This document shows positions 1 through 6,130 of a stretch of 12,453 bases of DNA, piece after piece. The translations under genes and the position numbers were made by a program. The DNA comes from Bacillota bacterium (GTDB lineage Bacteria; Bacillota; Dehalobacteriia; UBA4068): contig WRKD01000172.1 of NCBI GenBank assembly GCA_009778255.1, forward strand, positions 1-12,453. Direction: 5' to 3'. The number at the start of each line of letters is the position of its first letter. The first letter of the stretch is position 1. Under the pieces are notes generated by a model. That model ran no database searches and was not told the origin of the DNA. It saw nothing but the letters and a program-made list of their open reading frames with translations.

Positions 1-354
1 ACCTAAAGTTGTGGCAAGATCGGTGCCAAAACGCTGGCTTAAATCGGCTAAACCTTCTGCGCGATCTACATATTCTACTTTAGCCACCCCTTCTATAGAG
101 GCGATGCGTCTTTGTAAAGCAGGGTAATCGCTTTCCGGCACCCTTTCATCTATATAAGCCAGAATACGCACATCGTTTTCGAATTCGCGGGCATTGGCAT
201 CGATATTTTGTATCATCAGCCAAAACAGGGTGCATAAAAAAAGAGAGATAGTTACCGTCATTATAGCGGCAAAGGTCATCCAGCCGTTTAAGCGCATGGA
301 TTTCAAGGTTTGGGGTATAATATAACGAAAACTGGATATTTTTATAAAATCCAC
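1..354 (-). CDS. ftsX: FtsX, cell-division ABC transporter permease (N-terminal 118 residues, gene runs off the left edge)
   Basis: FtsX is the membrane half of the FtsEX complex, which couples ATP hydrolysis by FtsE to activation of cell-wall hydrolases at the septum. The reading frame opens with GTG (VDFIKISSFRYI as encoded) and continues without a stop to base 1. About 24 cytoplasmic residues precede one hydrophobic helix (roughly residues 25-48, including TISLFLCTLFWLMIQ). The extracellular stretch that follows contains VRILAYIDERV and IASIEGVAKVEYVDR, the pattern seen after the first helix in this family. The start lies inside the last codons of ftsE (13-base overlap). A run of seven G just upstream can act as its ribosome binding site, so the two are probably translationally coupled. 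The later three helices lie outside the window. Identification rests on the domain pattern plus the adjacent ftsE. Confidence 0.9.
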   Translation of the reverse strand, partial: MDFIKISSFRYIIPQTLKSMRLNGWMTFAAIMTVTISLFLCTLFWLMIQNIDANAREFENDVRILAYIDERVPESDYPALQRRIASIEGVAKVEYVDRAEGLADLSQRFGTDLATTLG

Positions 355-1031
355 CCCCCCACGCTATCACCAACTAAACGGCCATTTTCTAAGGCTAGCA
401 CTCGTTTTTGCAGCTTATCTACAATGGTTTTATCATGAGTAGCCATGATCATCGTAGTGCCTTCGGCGTTGATTTCTAAAAACAGCCGCATCAGTTCATC
501 CGATGTATGCGGATCCAAATCGCCGGTAGGTTCATCTGCAAACACGATCAAGGGATTATTGATTATAGCCCGCGCTACGGCTACTCGCTGTTGTTCACCG
601 CCGGAAAGGTGCATAACATTTTCTTTTTCCCGGCCGCTTAAGCCCACACGCTCCAATACTTCCGGTACGCGCCGGCGTATTTCGCGCCAGGGGCGCTCCA
701 CTGCTTTTAAAGCAAACGCTACATTGTCAAATACATTATTTCGCTCCATTAGACGAAAATCTTGAAAAATCACGCCGGTGTTGCGGCGCAAGCGGATGAT
801 ATCTCGCTTTGAAAGACGAATAATGCTGCGTCCGGATATCAGTATTTGCCCCCTGCTGGGCAGTTCTTCACGAAATAATAAGCGTATTAAAGTACTCTTG
901 CCGGCGCCGCTTTTTCCGGTAAGGAAAACGAATTCACTGGAAAACACATTGATCGTGATATCGCGCAAAGCGGTAATGCCATTTTTATAGTTTTTGCATA
1001 AATTTACAGTTTGAATCAGAGAAGTTTGCAT
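342..1031 (-). CDS. ftsE: FtsE, cell-division ABC transporter ATP-binding protein
   Basis: FtsE is the cytoplasmic ATPase of FtsEX, driving FtsX-dependent activation of peptidoglycan hydrolases during division. With the start at 1031 the protein has 229 residues, the normal FtsE length. All ABC motifs are present: Walker A GKSGAGKST (39-47), Q-loop Q90 in IFQDFRL, signature LSGGEQQR (142-149), Walker B LIVFADEP (161-168), D-loop GDLD and switch histidine H199 in ATHD. The LTGKSGAGKST and RLMERNNVFDNVAF segments are typical of FtsE rather than of generic importer ATPases. The frame stays open further upstream, but those extra 41 residues lack family resemblance. ATG 1031 has a good AAAGGTG ribosome binding site, so I chose it. 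It is followed by ftsX with an overlap. All key catalytic residues are intact. Confidence 0.96.
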   Translation of the reverse strand: MQTSLIQTVNLCKNYKNGITALRDITINVFSSEFVFLTGKSGAGKSTLIRLLFREELPSRGQILISGRSIIRLSKRDIIRLRRNTGVIFQDFRLMERNNVFDNVAFALKAVERPWREIRRRVPEVLERVGLSGREKENVMHLSGGEQQRVAVARAIINNPLIVFADEPTGDLDPHTSDELMRLFLEINAEGTTMIMATHDKTIVDKLQKRVLALENGRLVGDSVGGWIL

Positions 1032-1080
1032 AGAAACACCTTTATCAATAATTAAAATGAACATGAATAGTACCTTACGG

Positions 1081-1201
1081 GCAAATTTCATAAATAAAAA
1101 ACAAGAATTTGCGCGAGGTGCATAATTATTAATCATTTCGCTTCGCGAAAACAACCTATATTCTGAATCCTGAATCCTGATTCCTTGCGGCTGAAAGCCG
1201 C
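1081..1201 (-). other. Upstream region of ftsE with three small inverted repeats
   Basis: Between the XRE gene and ftsE I see three inverted repeats but no convincing promoter. GCGGCT/AGCCGC (1187-1201) and TTTCGC/GCGAAA (1136-1150) are 6-bp stems with 3-base loops. GCAAATT/AATTTGC (1081-1087 and 1106-1112) is a 7-bp stem with an 18-base loop. None is followed by a T-run on the minus strand, so I do not call a terminator. A heptamer repeat tract (1164-1184) lies inside this region. Whether ftsE has its own promoter or is read from the XRE promoter cannot be decided here. Confidence 0.35.
1164..1184. repeat. Three tandem heptamers, TGAATCC TGAATCC TGATTCC
   Basis: Three head-to-tail 7-mers with consensus TGAWTCC lie in the gap between the XRE gene and ftsE. 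A second three-copy tract of the same heptamer type occurs at 2820-2840. This resembles short tandemly repeated repetitive sequences that are dispersed through some bacterial genomes. That comparison is from general knowledge and was not tested by a search. Confidence 0.65.
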
Positions 1202-1225
1202 GTTAGTAAAGTATGAACACTTATT

Positions 1226-1450
1226 TTAGGGGGCGCGGATTATTATTATAAGCTCACCTATATCACAATTCAAAGCCATACAGATTTTTAGCAACACCTC
1301 GGTATCATAGCGCAAGGCCTTGTTTTTATAATAGCTGTCTATAGTAGGATAAGTAATGCCGGTACGCTTAGCCAGCTCGTAGCGGGATATACCCTGCTCT
1401 TTAAGCAGTTCATCCAGGCGCAAACGTATTGTTGGCAGGGAATTCGTCAT
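1226..1450 (-). CDS. Small XRE/Cro-type helix-turn-helix transcriptional regulator
   Basis: This 74-residue protein is essentially one Cro/C1-type HTH domain. ISRYELAKRTGITYPTIDSY (residues 21-40) fits the helix-turn-helix, with the usual ELAKRTGI core. KICMALNCDIGELI follows as the last helices of the fold. Stand-alone domains of this kind are common in Bacillota and often repress their own promoter and a neighbour. The ATG at 1450 is preceded by AGAGGAG at good spacing. An in-frame ATG at 1471 lacks a ribosome binding site and lies upstream of that motif, so I reject it. The C-terminus ends in a short hydrophobic run (LIIIIRAP) with no effector domain. The gene sits under a near-consensus promoter with tandem repeats downstream of the -10 box, and is divergent from the metallophosphoesterase/redox cluster. 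Its targets are inferred only. Confidence 0.85.
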   Translation of the reverse strand: MTNSLPTIRLRLDELLKEQGISRYELAKRTGITYPTIDSYYKNKALRYDTEVLLKICMALNCDIGELIIIIRAP

Positions 1451-1462
1451 GTAAGGCTCCTC

Positions 1463-1495
1463 TATAAGCATATGCGAATATATTTATAAGCATAT
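1463..1495. repeat. TATAAGCATAT repeated 22 bases apart, in the leader of the XRE gene
   Basis: The 11-mer TATAAGCATAT occurs at 1463-1473 and again at 1485-1495. The spacing is close to two helical turns, so both copies face the same side of the DNA. The tract lies between the XRE promoter and its ribosome binding site, a sensible place for an operator. It is very AT-rich, so chance similarity is possible. Confidence 0.4.
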
Positions 1496-1522
1496 ATATA
1501 GTAAATCATATATATAGTAAAT
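1491..1522. repeat. Perfect tandem duplication of the 16-mer CATATATATAGTAAAT
   Basis: Two identical 16-mers abut at 1491-1506 and 1507-1522. A degenerate third copy (TATATATA, then TTCTAG, then CAAAT) follows at 1523-1540 and overlaps the -10 box of the minus-strand promoter. On that strand the repeats begin right after the predicted transcription start. Candidate operator or slipped-strand duplication. Confidence 0.6.
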
Positions 1523-1529
1523 TATATAT

Positions 1530-1558
1530 ATTCTAGCAAATATATATTCATATGTCAA
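1530..1558 (-). promoter_or_regulatory. Sigma-A-type promoter for the XRE regulator gene
   Basis: Read on the minus strand: -35 TTGACA (1558-1553), a 17-base spacer, then -10 TAGAAT (1535-1530). A TG one base upstream of the -10 box gives an extended -10. The -35 is a perfect match and the -10 matches TATAAT at five of six positions. Predicted transcription starts near 1523, giving a leader of roughly 75 bases that carries the tandem repeats. Confidence 0.75.
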
Positions 1559-1609
1559 TATAAAATTTAATCTAATCTAATCAAGAGTCAGAGTTTTCCC
1601 AAAACCCCA

Positions 1610-1638
1610 TTGATTTTATTGCTAAAATTTTCTATAAT
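1610..1638 (+). promoter_or_regulatory. Rightward promoter toward the metallophosphoesterase and lipoprotein cluster
   Basis: TTGATT (1610-1615), a 17-base spacer and a perfect TATAAT (1633-1638). It is divergent from the XRE promoter, with about 50 bases between the two -35 boxes, so one regulator could act on both. Transcription from here would start near 1645 and give an unusually long leader of about 270 bases before the first start codon. Confidence 0.55.
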
Positions 1639-1900
1639 GTTCATAAAGCGGGCTTTTGCTCCGGTTATTTAAAGGCGCCTTTAAATACTCGCTCATCACC
1701 GTCTTCGTTGCCCTTTTCCCGCTTAGACTGCGTTGTCGTCGCTTCACGCAGCTTTAGGCTACGCTTCAGCTCCTCCGCCTTGCAGGGCGAAAAAATTGCC
1801 GGTGAATCTGGCAATTCGGAGTAAATCGAGGCGTCCTATATTGAAAAAATAAATACCCGGCGTAAAACAGCCATAGCCCGAATTTTAACCAAGGGAGCAT
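1639..1900 (+). other. Gene-free stretch: long leader or dispersed-repeat-like segment
   Basis: No convincing gene is seen on either strand. The segment holds AAGCGGG/CCCGCTT (1646-1652 and 1718-1724) around a 22-bp perfect palindrome, then CTGCGT/ACGCAG (1728-1733 and 1746-1751), then AATTGCC/GGCAATT (1794-1800 and 1810-1816). From about 1690 to 1790 it is more GC-rich than its surroundings. It resembles the non-coding repeats that recur between genes in many Bacillota, but I cannot confirm copies elsewhere. It could be a structured leader RNA or an inserted repeat; it matches no riboswitch I know. Confidence 0.4.
1666..1687. repeat. 22-bp perfect palindrome centred on GGCGCC
   Basis: The arms (TATTTAAAGGC and its complement) match at all 11 positions, centred between 1676 and 1677. 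It lies about 20 bases after the predicted rightward transcription start. A T-run does not follow, so it is not a standard terminator. It could be a dimeric-protein binding site or the tip of an RNA hairpin. Confidence 0.7.
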
Positions 1901-1915
1901 ATGCGGGGAGTTCTG

Positions 1916-2836
1916 ATGTTTAAACAAAGTATACGCTTTTTTTTGCCCTTCATTATTTTATTGGCCCTGTTGCTCTTAATAAGCGGCTGCCAAAATTCGG
2001 CCCAGCCTTATGCCGGTTTTACAGCTTTGTATTTTAGCGATACCCAAGCCGACCCTGCAACTGGAGATTATACAGCCTGGGGAAAACTGCTGGCGGCTGC
2101 TCTCGAACAATCGCCCCAAACAAGGCTGATTCTTTTTGGCGGAGATACGGTCAATGATGGCGGCGATGAAAACGAGTGGTCAGAGTTTTGGCAAGCTAGC
2201 GCGAAAAACTTGAGCAACTTAACTACAGCGGCGGTAGCCGGGAATCATGATAGTCATGATTTACTGGCTCAACAATTTACTTATCCCCAACAAACGCCGC
2301 CGGTTTTAGGCGAGGGCTTCTTTTATTCTTTTGATTTGGCACAGGTTCATTTCATTATGCTGGATAGCAATATTATGGGCGCAGCCAGGCAGCCCGATAT
2401 AGAGTGGTTGCGCGCCGATTTACAAAGCGCGGCGGCTCAAGACGCCAAGTGGCGTATAGCCGTTATGCATCATCCTCTGTGGCCGGTACTGCCAAACCCC
2501 AAAGACGTCCAGCGAGCCGCGACCATGCGGGAATACTTTCTGCCGCTGCTGGAAACTTACGGCGTGGATTTGGTTTTAACCGGACACCAGCATGTTTATG
2601 CCCGCAGCCTGCCCCAATCCACTGCGGCTTTTGCGGATACAGAGGGCATAGTGCAAATAATGGCGGCTTCCGGCGAAAAAGGATACAGTTTTGTCGCAGA
2701 TGAGAATCCAAGCGTAAGCAGCGCCCCGGCCCCCAATTATGTGCTTCTTCAGGTAGATACAACCACAATTACTATCACCGCCTATAATGAGCTGGGAGAA
2801 ATTTTAGACACCTGGCGCCTGAATTCTGACTCCTGA
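1916..2836 (+). CDS. Secreted calcineurin-like metallophosphoesterase, lipoprotein
   Basis: A predicted extracytoplasmic phosphoesterase that would hydrolyse phosphate mono- or diesters with a two-metal centre; the substrate is unknown. Numbered from the ATG at 1916 (306 residues), it opens with a signal sequence ending in lipobox LISGC, lipidated at C25. The calcineurin-like motifs run in order: SDTQ (D42, with Gln where many relatives have His), GGD (D77), GNHD (109-112), MHHP (184-187) and GHQH (223-226). GGGGAG at five bases from 1916 favours that start. An ATG at 1901 in the same frame has GGGAG only three bases away and would merely lengthen the N-terminus. The last residues (NSDS) and the stop codon are encoded by a heptamer repeat tract. 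It is first downstream of the long leader; a 93-base gap separates it from the redox-like cluster, so co-transcription is possible but unproven. Confidence 0.88.
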   Translation: MFKQSIRFFLPFIILLALLLLISGCQNSAQPYAGFTALYFSDTQADPATGDYTAWGKLLAAALEQSPQTRLILFGGDTVNDGGDENEWSEFWQASAKNLSNLTTAAVAGNHDSHDLLAQQFTYPQQTPPVLGEGFFYSFDLAQVHFIMLDSNIMGAARQPDIEWLRADLQSAAAQDAKWRIAVMHHPLWPVLPNPKDVQRAATMREYFLPLLETYGVDLVLTGHQHVYARSLPQSTAAFADTEGIVQIMAASGEKGYSFVADENPSVSSAPAPNYVLLQVDTTTITITAYNELGEILDTWRLNSDS

Positions 2837-2840
2837 CTCC
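2820..2840. repeat. Three tandem heptamers TGAATTC TGACTCC TGACTCC overlapping a gene end
   Basis: A second three-copy heptamer tract of the same type as at 1164-1184. It straddles the end of the metallophosphoesterase gene: the third unit's TGA (2834-2836) is the stop codon, and the earlier units encode the protein's last residues. Confidence 0.65.
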
Positions 2841-2929
2841 TCGTAAATCATACACTCTAGCTGGAGAAGCGCCGATAATCTTGTTTTTTATGCATGTTTA
2901 TCCGAAGGAATAGCATAGCGAGGTAGTTT

Positions 2930-3859
2930 ATGAAGAAAAGCCACATTATTATTATTGCATTGCCGCTGCTATTATTATTGGCAAGCTGCGCGCCTTCTAT
3001 TTTAGGCAACCAACCGGTAAAGAGCGGCAATGACGAGAATACTACCGTTTCCCCCACAGACGATTCTGTTTGGCGCATTCGCGTAACCGATATGCAAGGG
3101 AGTGAAGCTTTAAATTTTTCTGAACAGGAATTGGCGGAACTTTTTGCGGCATCAGATGCCCTTTTACCAGAACAAACAGGTCTGTTTACCCATATGTATT
3201 CTACTGTGAATAATTGGCCCGCATCGCATATTTACGCTGCCTCAGGCTATAGTGTGGCCGCCATTCTCACAGCGGCGGGGTTAAAGGATAATGCGCGCAC
3301 AATTACTTTTCATGGCGCCGACGGCTATGAAGTAAGCTTCACAGCTCAGCAGCTTTTTAGCCCGCAATACTATTATCCACAGGCGGGCGAGAATGAAAAC
3401 GGAGCCGAGCCGGTATGGCCTATTATAGCTTATCGCTGGCGCGAAGGCGCTAGTGATCTCAGCGATATCCCCCATAATAAACCCAGCTTAATAATTGGGC
3501 AGCGCTTTCCTTCCGAGCATAACAATGCGGCTTTTGTGGTGGGTATTGCGGAAATAATTATAGACAATGCCCCGGGCGAAGCTTGGCCGGCTGCTTCTAC
3601 ATTTCCTTTGCCCGGTTCGATCGCCGCCGGAGAAACAGTGAAATTGCAGCACCCCAATTATGGTATGGTTAAGTTATATTATACTCTGGACGGCAGCGAG
3701 CCCACATATTCTTCTACTCTCTATAATCCCAGTACATATCAGCCGGAATTGAACCGGCCCATACCCATTACGGAACCTACCACCATTAAGGTTTTGGTAA
3801 GTGGTTATGGTAAAGACGATAGTGCGATCGCCGTTTTTAATTTTACACCTGTGGAATGA
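2930..3859 (+). CDS. Lipoprotein with SUOX-like (molybdopterin-binding-type) domain and chitobiase C-terminal domain
   Basis: A 309-residue exported lipoprotein; its exact function is unknown. The signal peptide ends in LLASC (C20). After a polar linker, residues about 48-213 match the sulfite-oxidase-like fold common in secreted Bacillota proteins. Seen there are YSTVNNWPASHIYAASGYSV (90-109), ILTAAGL, TFHGADGYEVSFTAQQLF, then RFPSEHNNAAFVVGIAEIII. No cysteine stands where a catalytic sulfite oxidase binds molybdenum (STVNN is found instead), so it may not be a molybdoenzyme. Residues about 245-307 (KLYYTLDGSEPTY, ITEPTTIKVLVSGYG) match the chitobiase/beta-hexosaminidase C-terminal domain, an Ig-like fold often tied to cell-surface or carbohydrate contact. 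GAGG lies seven bases before the ATG. It is the first gene of the tight cluster. Confidence 0.78.
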   Translation: MKKSHIIIIALPLLLLLASCAPSILGNQPVKSGNDENTTVSPTDDSVWRIRVTDMQGSEALNFSEQELAELFAASDALLPEQTGLFTHMYSTVNNWPASHIYAASGYSVAAILTAAGLKDNARTITFHGADGYEVSFTAQQLFSPQYYYPQAGENENGAEPVWPIIAYRWREGASDLSDIPHNKPSLIIGQRFPSEHNNAAFVVGIAEIIIDNAPGEAWPAASTFPLPGSIAAGETVKLQHPNYGMVKLYYTLDGSEPTYSSTLYNPSTYQPELNRPIPITEPTTIKVLVSGYGKDDSAIAVFNFTPVE

Positions 3860-3908
3860 AATCACTTGAACAATGCTTTTAAGGGGTTTTTAGCCTTCTA
3901 GGAAAAAT

Positions 3909-5030
3909 ATGAAAATAATTTCTAAACTGTTTTTAATATCAATAATAGCTTTCTTGTGTAGCGCCTGCGCTGAGGCGGAAGATAGCGGCGATTTAGCTTA
4001 TGAAGAGCAAACCATACAAATAGAAGGTTTGCGGGAGCTATTAGGCGGCGTTTCGGAAATAAGCGTGGCGGAAATGCGCGCTTTGCCTCAGCACGAGCTT
4101 AAGGCCAGTTATAAGCGAACCACCGGTTTAACTGAGGAATTTCTCATGAAAGGCCCTCTTTTAAAAGATGTGATTACCTTAGCCGGCGGAGATATAGACG
4201 CTTATGCCGGCATAGGCATTATCGGCCGCGATAATTATTATTGCCTTTTCCCCCGCGAGGTATTGGATAGTACAGAGCAACTGTTGCTAGCCTTGACCAT
4301 AGATGGAAAGGCCAAACTAGATGCAGATAATTATCCCGCCCGCGCTGCGGCGCCTGGCCAGTTTGGTCCTTATTGGGTTAAGCAAGTGGCTAAGCTTATA
4401 CTCTATGAGGAAGTACCGCAAAAAAAAATTACCAGCCTCTGGCTGTTTGAAAATTTAACAGAGGGCTTACCGGCTATAGAATACGAATACTATGGCTCTT
4501 TGGATCATGCTATAGATTTAGAGCAGGTTTTTTCTCGTTTAGATTGGGTGGATAGCCGCGCTTTTTTTACTATGAAATCGACAGATGGCTTTAAAAAGAA
4601 TGAAATCATGAATATAGTCAAATCGCGCTATTATATCAAAATAGACGGAGCAGACGCTCCCACTAATGTGGCCCCCTATATCAAACTTGGTATGAATGTG
4701 CAAAAAATAGCTTGGTTTTCTACAGGCGCCGACGCCGTGGTTTTTTTGCAGTTACTTATGGATTATATGGAAAGCAAAACCGTGAAAGGGCGGCAAGGCT
4801 TGCCTTTAGATGAATTATTATATGAGGTGGAAATGAATACGGTAAAAGCCGCTGCTTTTGATTTGTGTGGTACAGCGGGCGAGCGTTACCGGGTAAAAGG
4901 CAGCGAGCTGAATAAGGCGATTTTAGTGCCTCTGCCTCAAGGCGGCGGTATGGTGATATGGCCGGAAGAGTGCGCTTATGCGGATATAGATAATTTGCTG
5001 AGAATACGCTTGGCGGAGGAAAATAAGTGA
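3909..5030 (+). CDS. Lipoprotein with one clear and one degenerate SUOX-like domain
   Basis: A 373-residue lipoprotein (signal peptide ending LCSAC, C20) of unrecognised function. Residues about 38-168 have the SUOX-like pattern of its neighbours: a strand with VAEMRALPQ, then GPLLKDVITLAGGD, IIGRDNYYCLFPREVL, an IDGKAK turn, and the closing GPYWVKQVAKLILYEE. A second, weaker version appears in 197-285 (FFTMKSTDGFKKNEIMNIV, then YYIKIDGADAPTN and LGMNVQKIAWFSTG). The C-terminal 80 residues (PLDELLYEVEMNTVKAAAFD onward) are unassigned. No cysteine sits at the usual molybdenum-ligand place; C112 is in a different strand. An AGGA ribosome binding site precedes the ATG. The stop overlaps the GTG start of the next gene by four bases (GTGA), which argues for coupled translation. 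Confidence 0.7.
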   Translation: MKIISKLFLISIIAFLCSACAEAEDSGDLAYEEQTIQIEGLRELLGGVSEISVAEMRALPQHELKASYKRTTGLTEEFLMKGPLLKDVITLAGGDIDAYAGIGIIGRDNYYCLFPREVLDSTEQLLLALTIDGKAKLDADNYPARAAAPGQFGPYWVKQVAKLILYEEVPQKKITSLWLFENLTEGLPAIEYEYYGSLDHAIDLEQVFSRLDWVDSRAFFTMKSTDGFKKNEIMNIVKSRYYIKIDGADAPTNVAPYIKLGMNVQKIAWFSTGADAVVFLQLLMDYMESKTVKGRQGLPLDELLYEVEMNTVKAAAFDLCGTAGERYRVKGSELNKAILVPLPQGGGMVIWPEECAYADIDNLLRIRLAEENK

Positions 5031-6118
5031 ATAAAAACACTTTGCATAAAAACTGTATCCAGCGTGGTAGGGGGTTTATTGAAGCGTACCGGCGAAAATT
5101 TATATTAATAATCGCTCTATTGTTATTTTTAGTGCCAATAATTTTTGGCTGTAAAGGGCTAAATATGGCTCTCACAGAAGAGGAGAGCGCGGCTATCACC
5201 GCCATTAGCGGCGTAGATGCCCGAGAGTTTACAGATATTAGCCCGGTGGTTTTAACGAAAGAACGCGCCGCCAAGTATCCCGCTGTAAACAAAGTGTATC
5301 AAAATGAAGAGCTCTATGCCTTCATTCTTAAGCCTATAGCTTATAATGGCCCGCTAACCTTGGCTTTGGTTATAAACGGTAATACTTTAGAAAGTGTGGG
5401 CCTGCGCATTGTGGAGCATACAGAAACGCCCCATTATGTGCGGGATATGGAAAGCAGCTGGTTTATCGAACGTTTCGCCCATAAAACGGTTAAGGAGTAT
5501 TTGCAACCGGCACGGCTCTTCGCCCATGCCGAAAATGAAATTGTCGCTATAACCGGGGCTACGGTAACCACAGAAGGCGTAATAAACGGTGTAAACGCCG
5601 CTTTCGGCGTGTTTCGAGAATATATGTGGAATGTTGACGCCGCCCCGGTTCCCTATAAGGTGCGTTTTGAACCCGGCTTAGGCGAGGGGCCAAAAGAGAC
5701 GAAAAGCTTAGTATTTCGTGCTTATGGTTTGGTTTTAGGAGAGATAAGCTTAGAGGATATCCGCGCCCTGCCCTCTGTAAAGCGTACTATGAGCATACAT
5801 AGTTCGGCAGGCATAACGCAGCACAGTTTCCGGGGAACTTTGCTTTCCGCTGCGCTCGATTTTATCGACCCACAATTAACTAAGGATTATAAATGGGCTA
5901 TGGCTATAGGTGTGGATGATTATATTTCCGGCATTGACATGTCGGAAATCTTGGCGGAAAACAATGTATTCATCATGTATGAAGATAATGATGAAGCGTT
6001 GCCGCAAAAAAACGGCCAACCCGGCGCTTTGCGTATAGTGGTTTTAGACGATGTATTTGGCCAGCGTTTTACTAATTATCTATTGGAAATAGTATTGGAA
6101 AATGAAGAGCGTTTATAG
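5027..6118 (+). CDS. FMN-binding domain (RnfG/NqrC-type) fused to a SUOX-like domain, membrane-anchored
   Basis: A 363-residue exported protein, probably an electron carrier. A positively charged N-terminus leads into a hydrophobic segment (25-41) ending IIFGC, a plausible but imperfect lipobox at C42; it might instead be a plain anchor. Residues about 85-200 match the FMN_bind domain: LALVINGNTLESVGLRIVEH, the ETP motif (133-135), then ITGATVTT with T179 at the threonine that carries covalent FMN in RnfG/NqrC. The acidic residue usual three positions before the Ser/Thr is V173, which may weaken flavinylation. Residues about 226-358 form a SUOX-like domain (GLVLGEISLEDIRALPS, FRGTLLSAAL, IGVDDYISG, GQPGALRIVVLDDVFGQRF). 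Start GTG 5027 has GGAGGA six bases upstream and overlaps the previous stop. No ApbE flavin transferase is in the window. Confidence 0.75.
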   Translation: MNKNTLHKNCIQRGRGFIEAYRRKFILIIALLLFLVPIIFGCKGLNMALTEEESAAITAISGVDAREFTDISPVVLTKERAAKYPAVNKVYQNEELYAFILKPIAYNGPLTLALVINGNTLESVGLRIVEHTETPHYVRDMESSWFIERFAHKTVKEYLQPARLFAHAENEIVAITGATVTTEGVINGVNAAFGVFREYMWNVDAAPVPYKVRFEPGLGEGPKETKSLVFRAYGLVLGEISLEDIRALPSVKRTMSIHSSAGITQHSFRGTLLSAALDFIDPQLTKDYKWAMAIGVDDYISGIDMSEILAENNVFIMYEDNDEALPQKNGQPGALRIVVLDDVFGQRFTNYLLEIVLENEERL

Positions 6119-6130
6119 GGAGCCTTGTTC

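Noticed and set aside
146..373. Minus-strand open frame overlapping ftsX
   Set aside because: It uses a TTG start inside ftsE and is out of frame with the ftsX-like protein, whose composition and helix pattern are far more convincing.
1032..1154. N-terminal extension of FtsE by 41 residues
   Set aside because: The extension has no family resemblance, and the internal ATG at 1031 has a proper ribosome binding site and gives the normal length.
1187..1201. GCGGCT/AGCCGC hairpin as terminator of the XRE gene
   Set aside because: No T-run follows on the minus strand, and the stem is only six pairs.
4756..5292. Long minus-strand open frame under the SUOX-like and FMN-binding genes
   Set aside because: It is antisense to two well-supported overlapping genes and shows no recognisable domain or translation signal.
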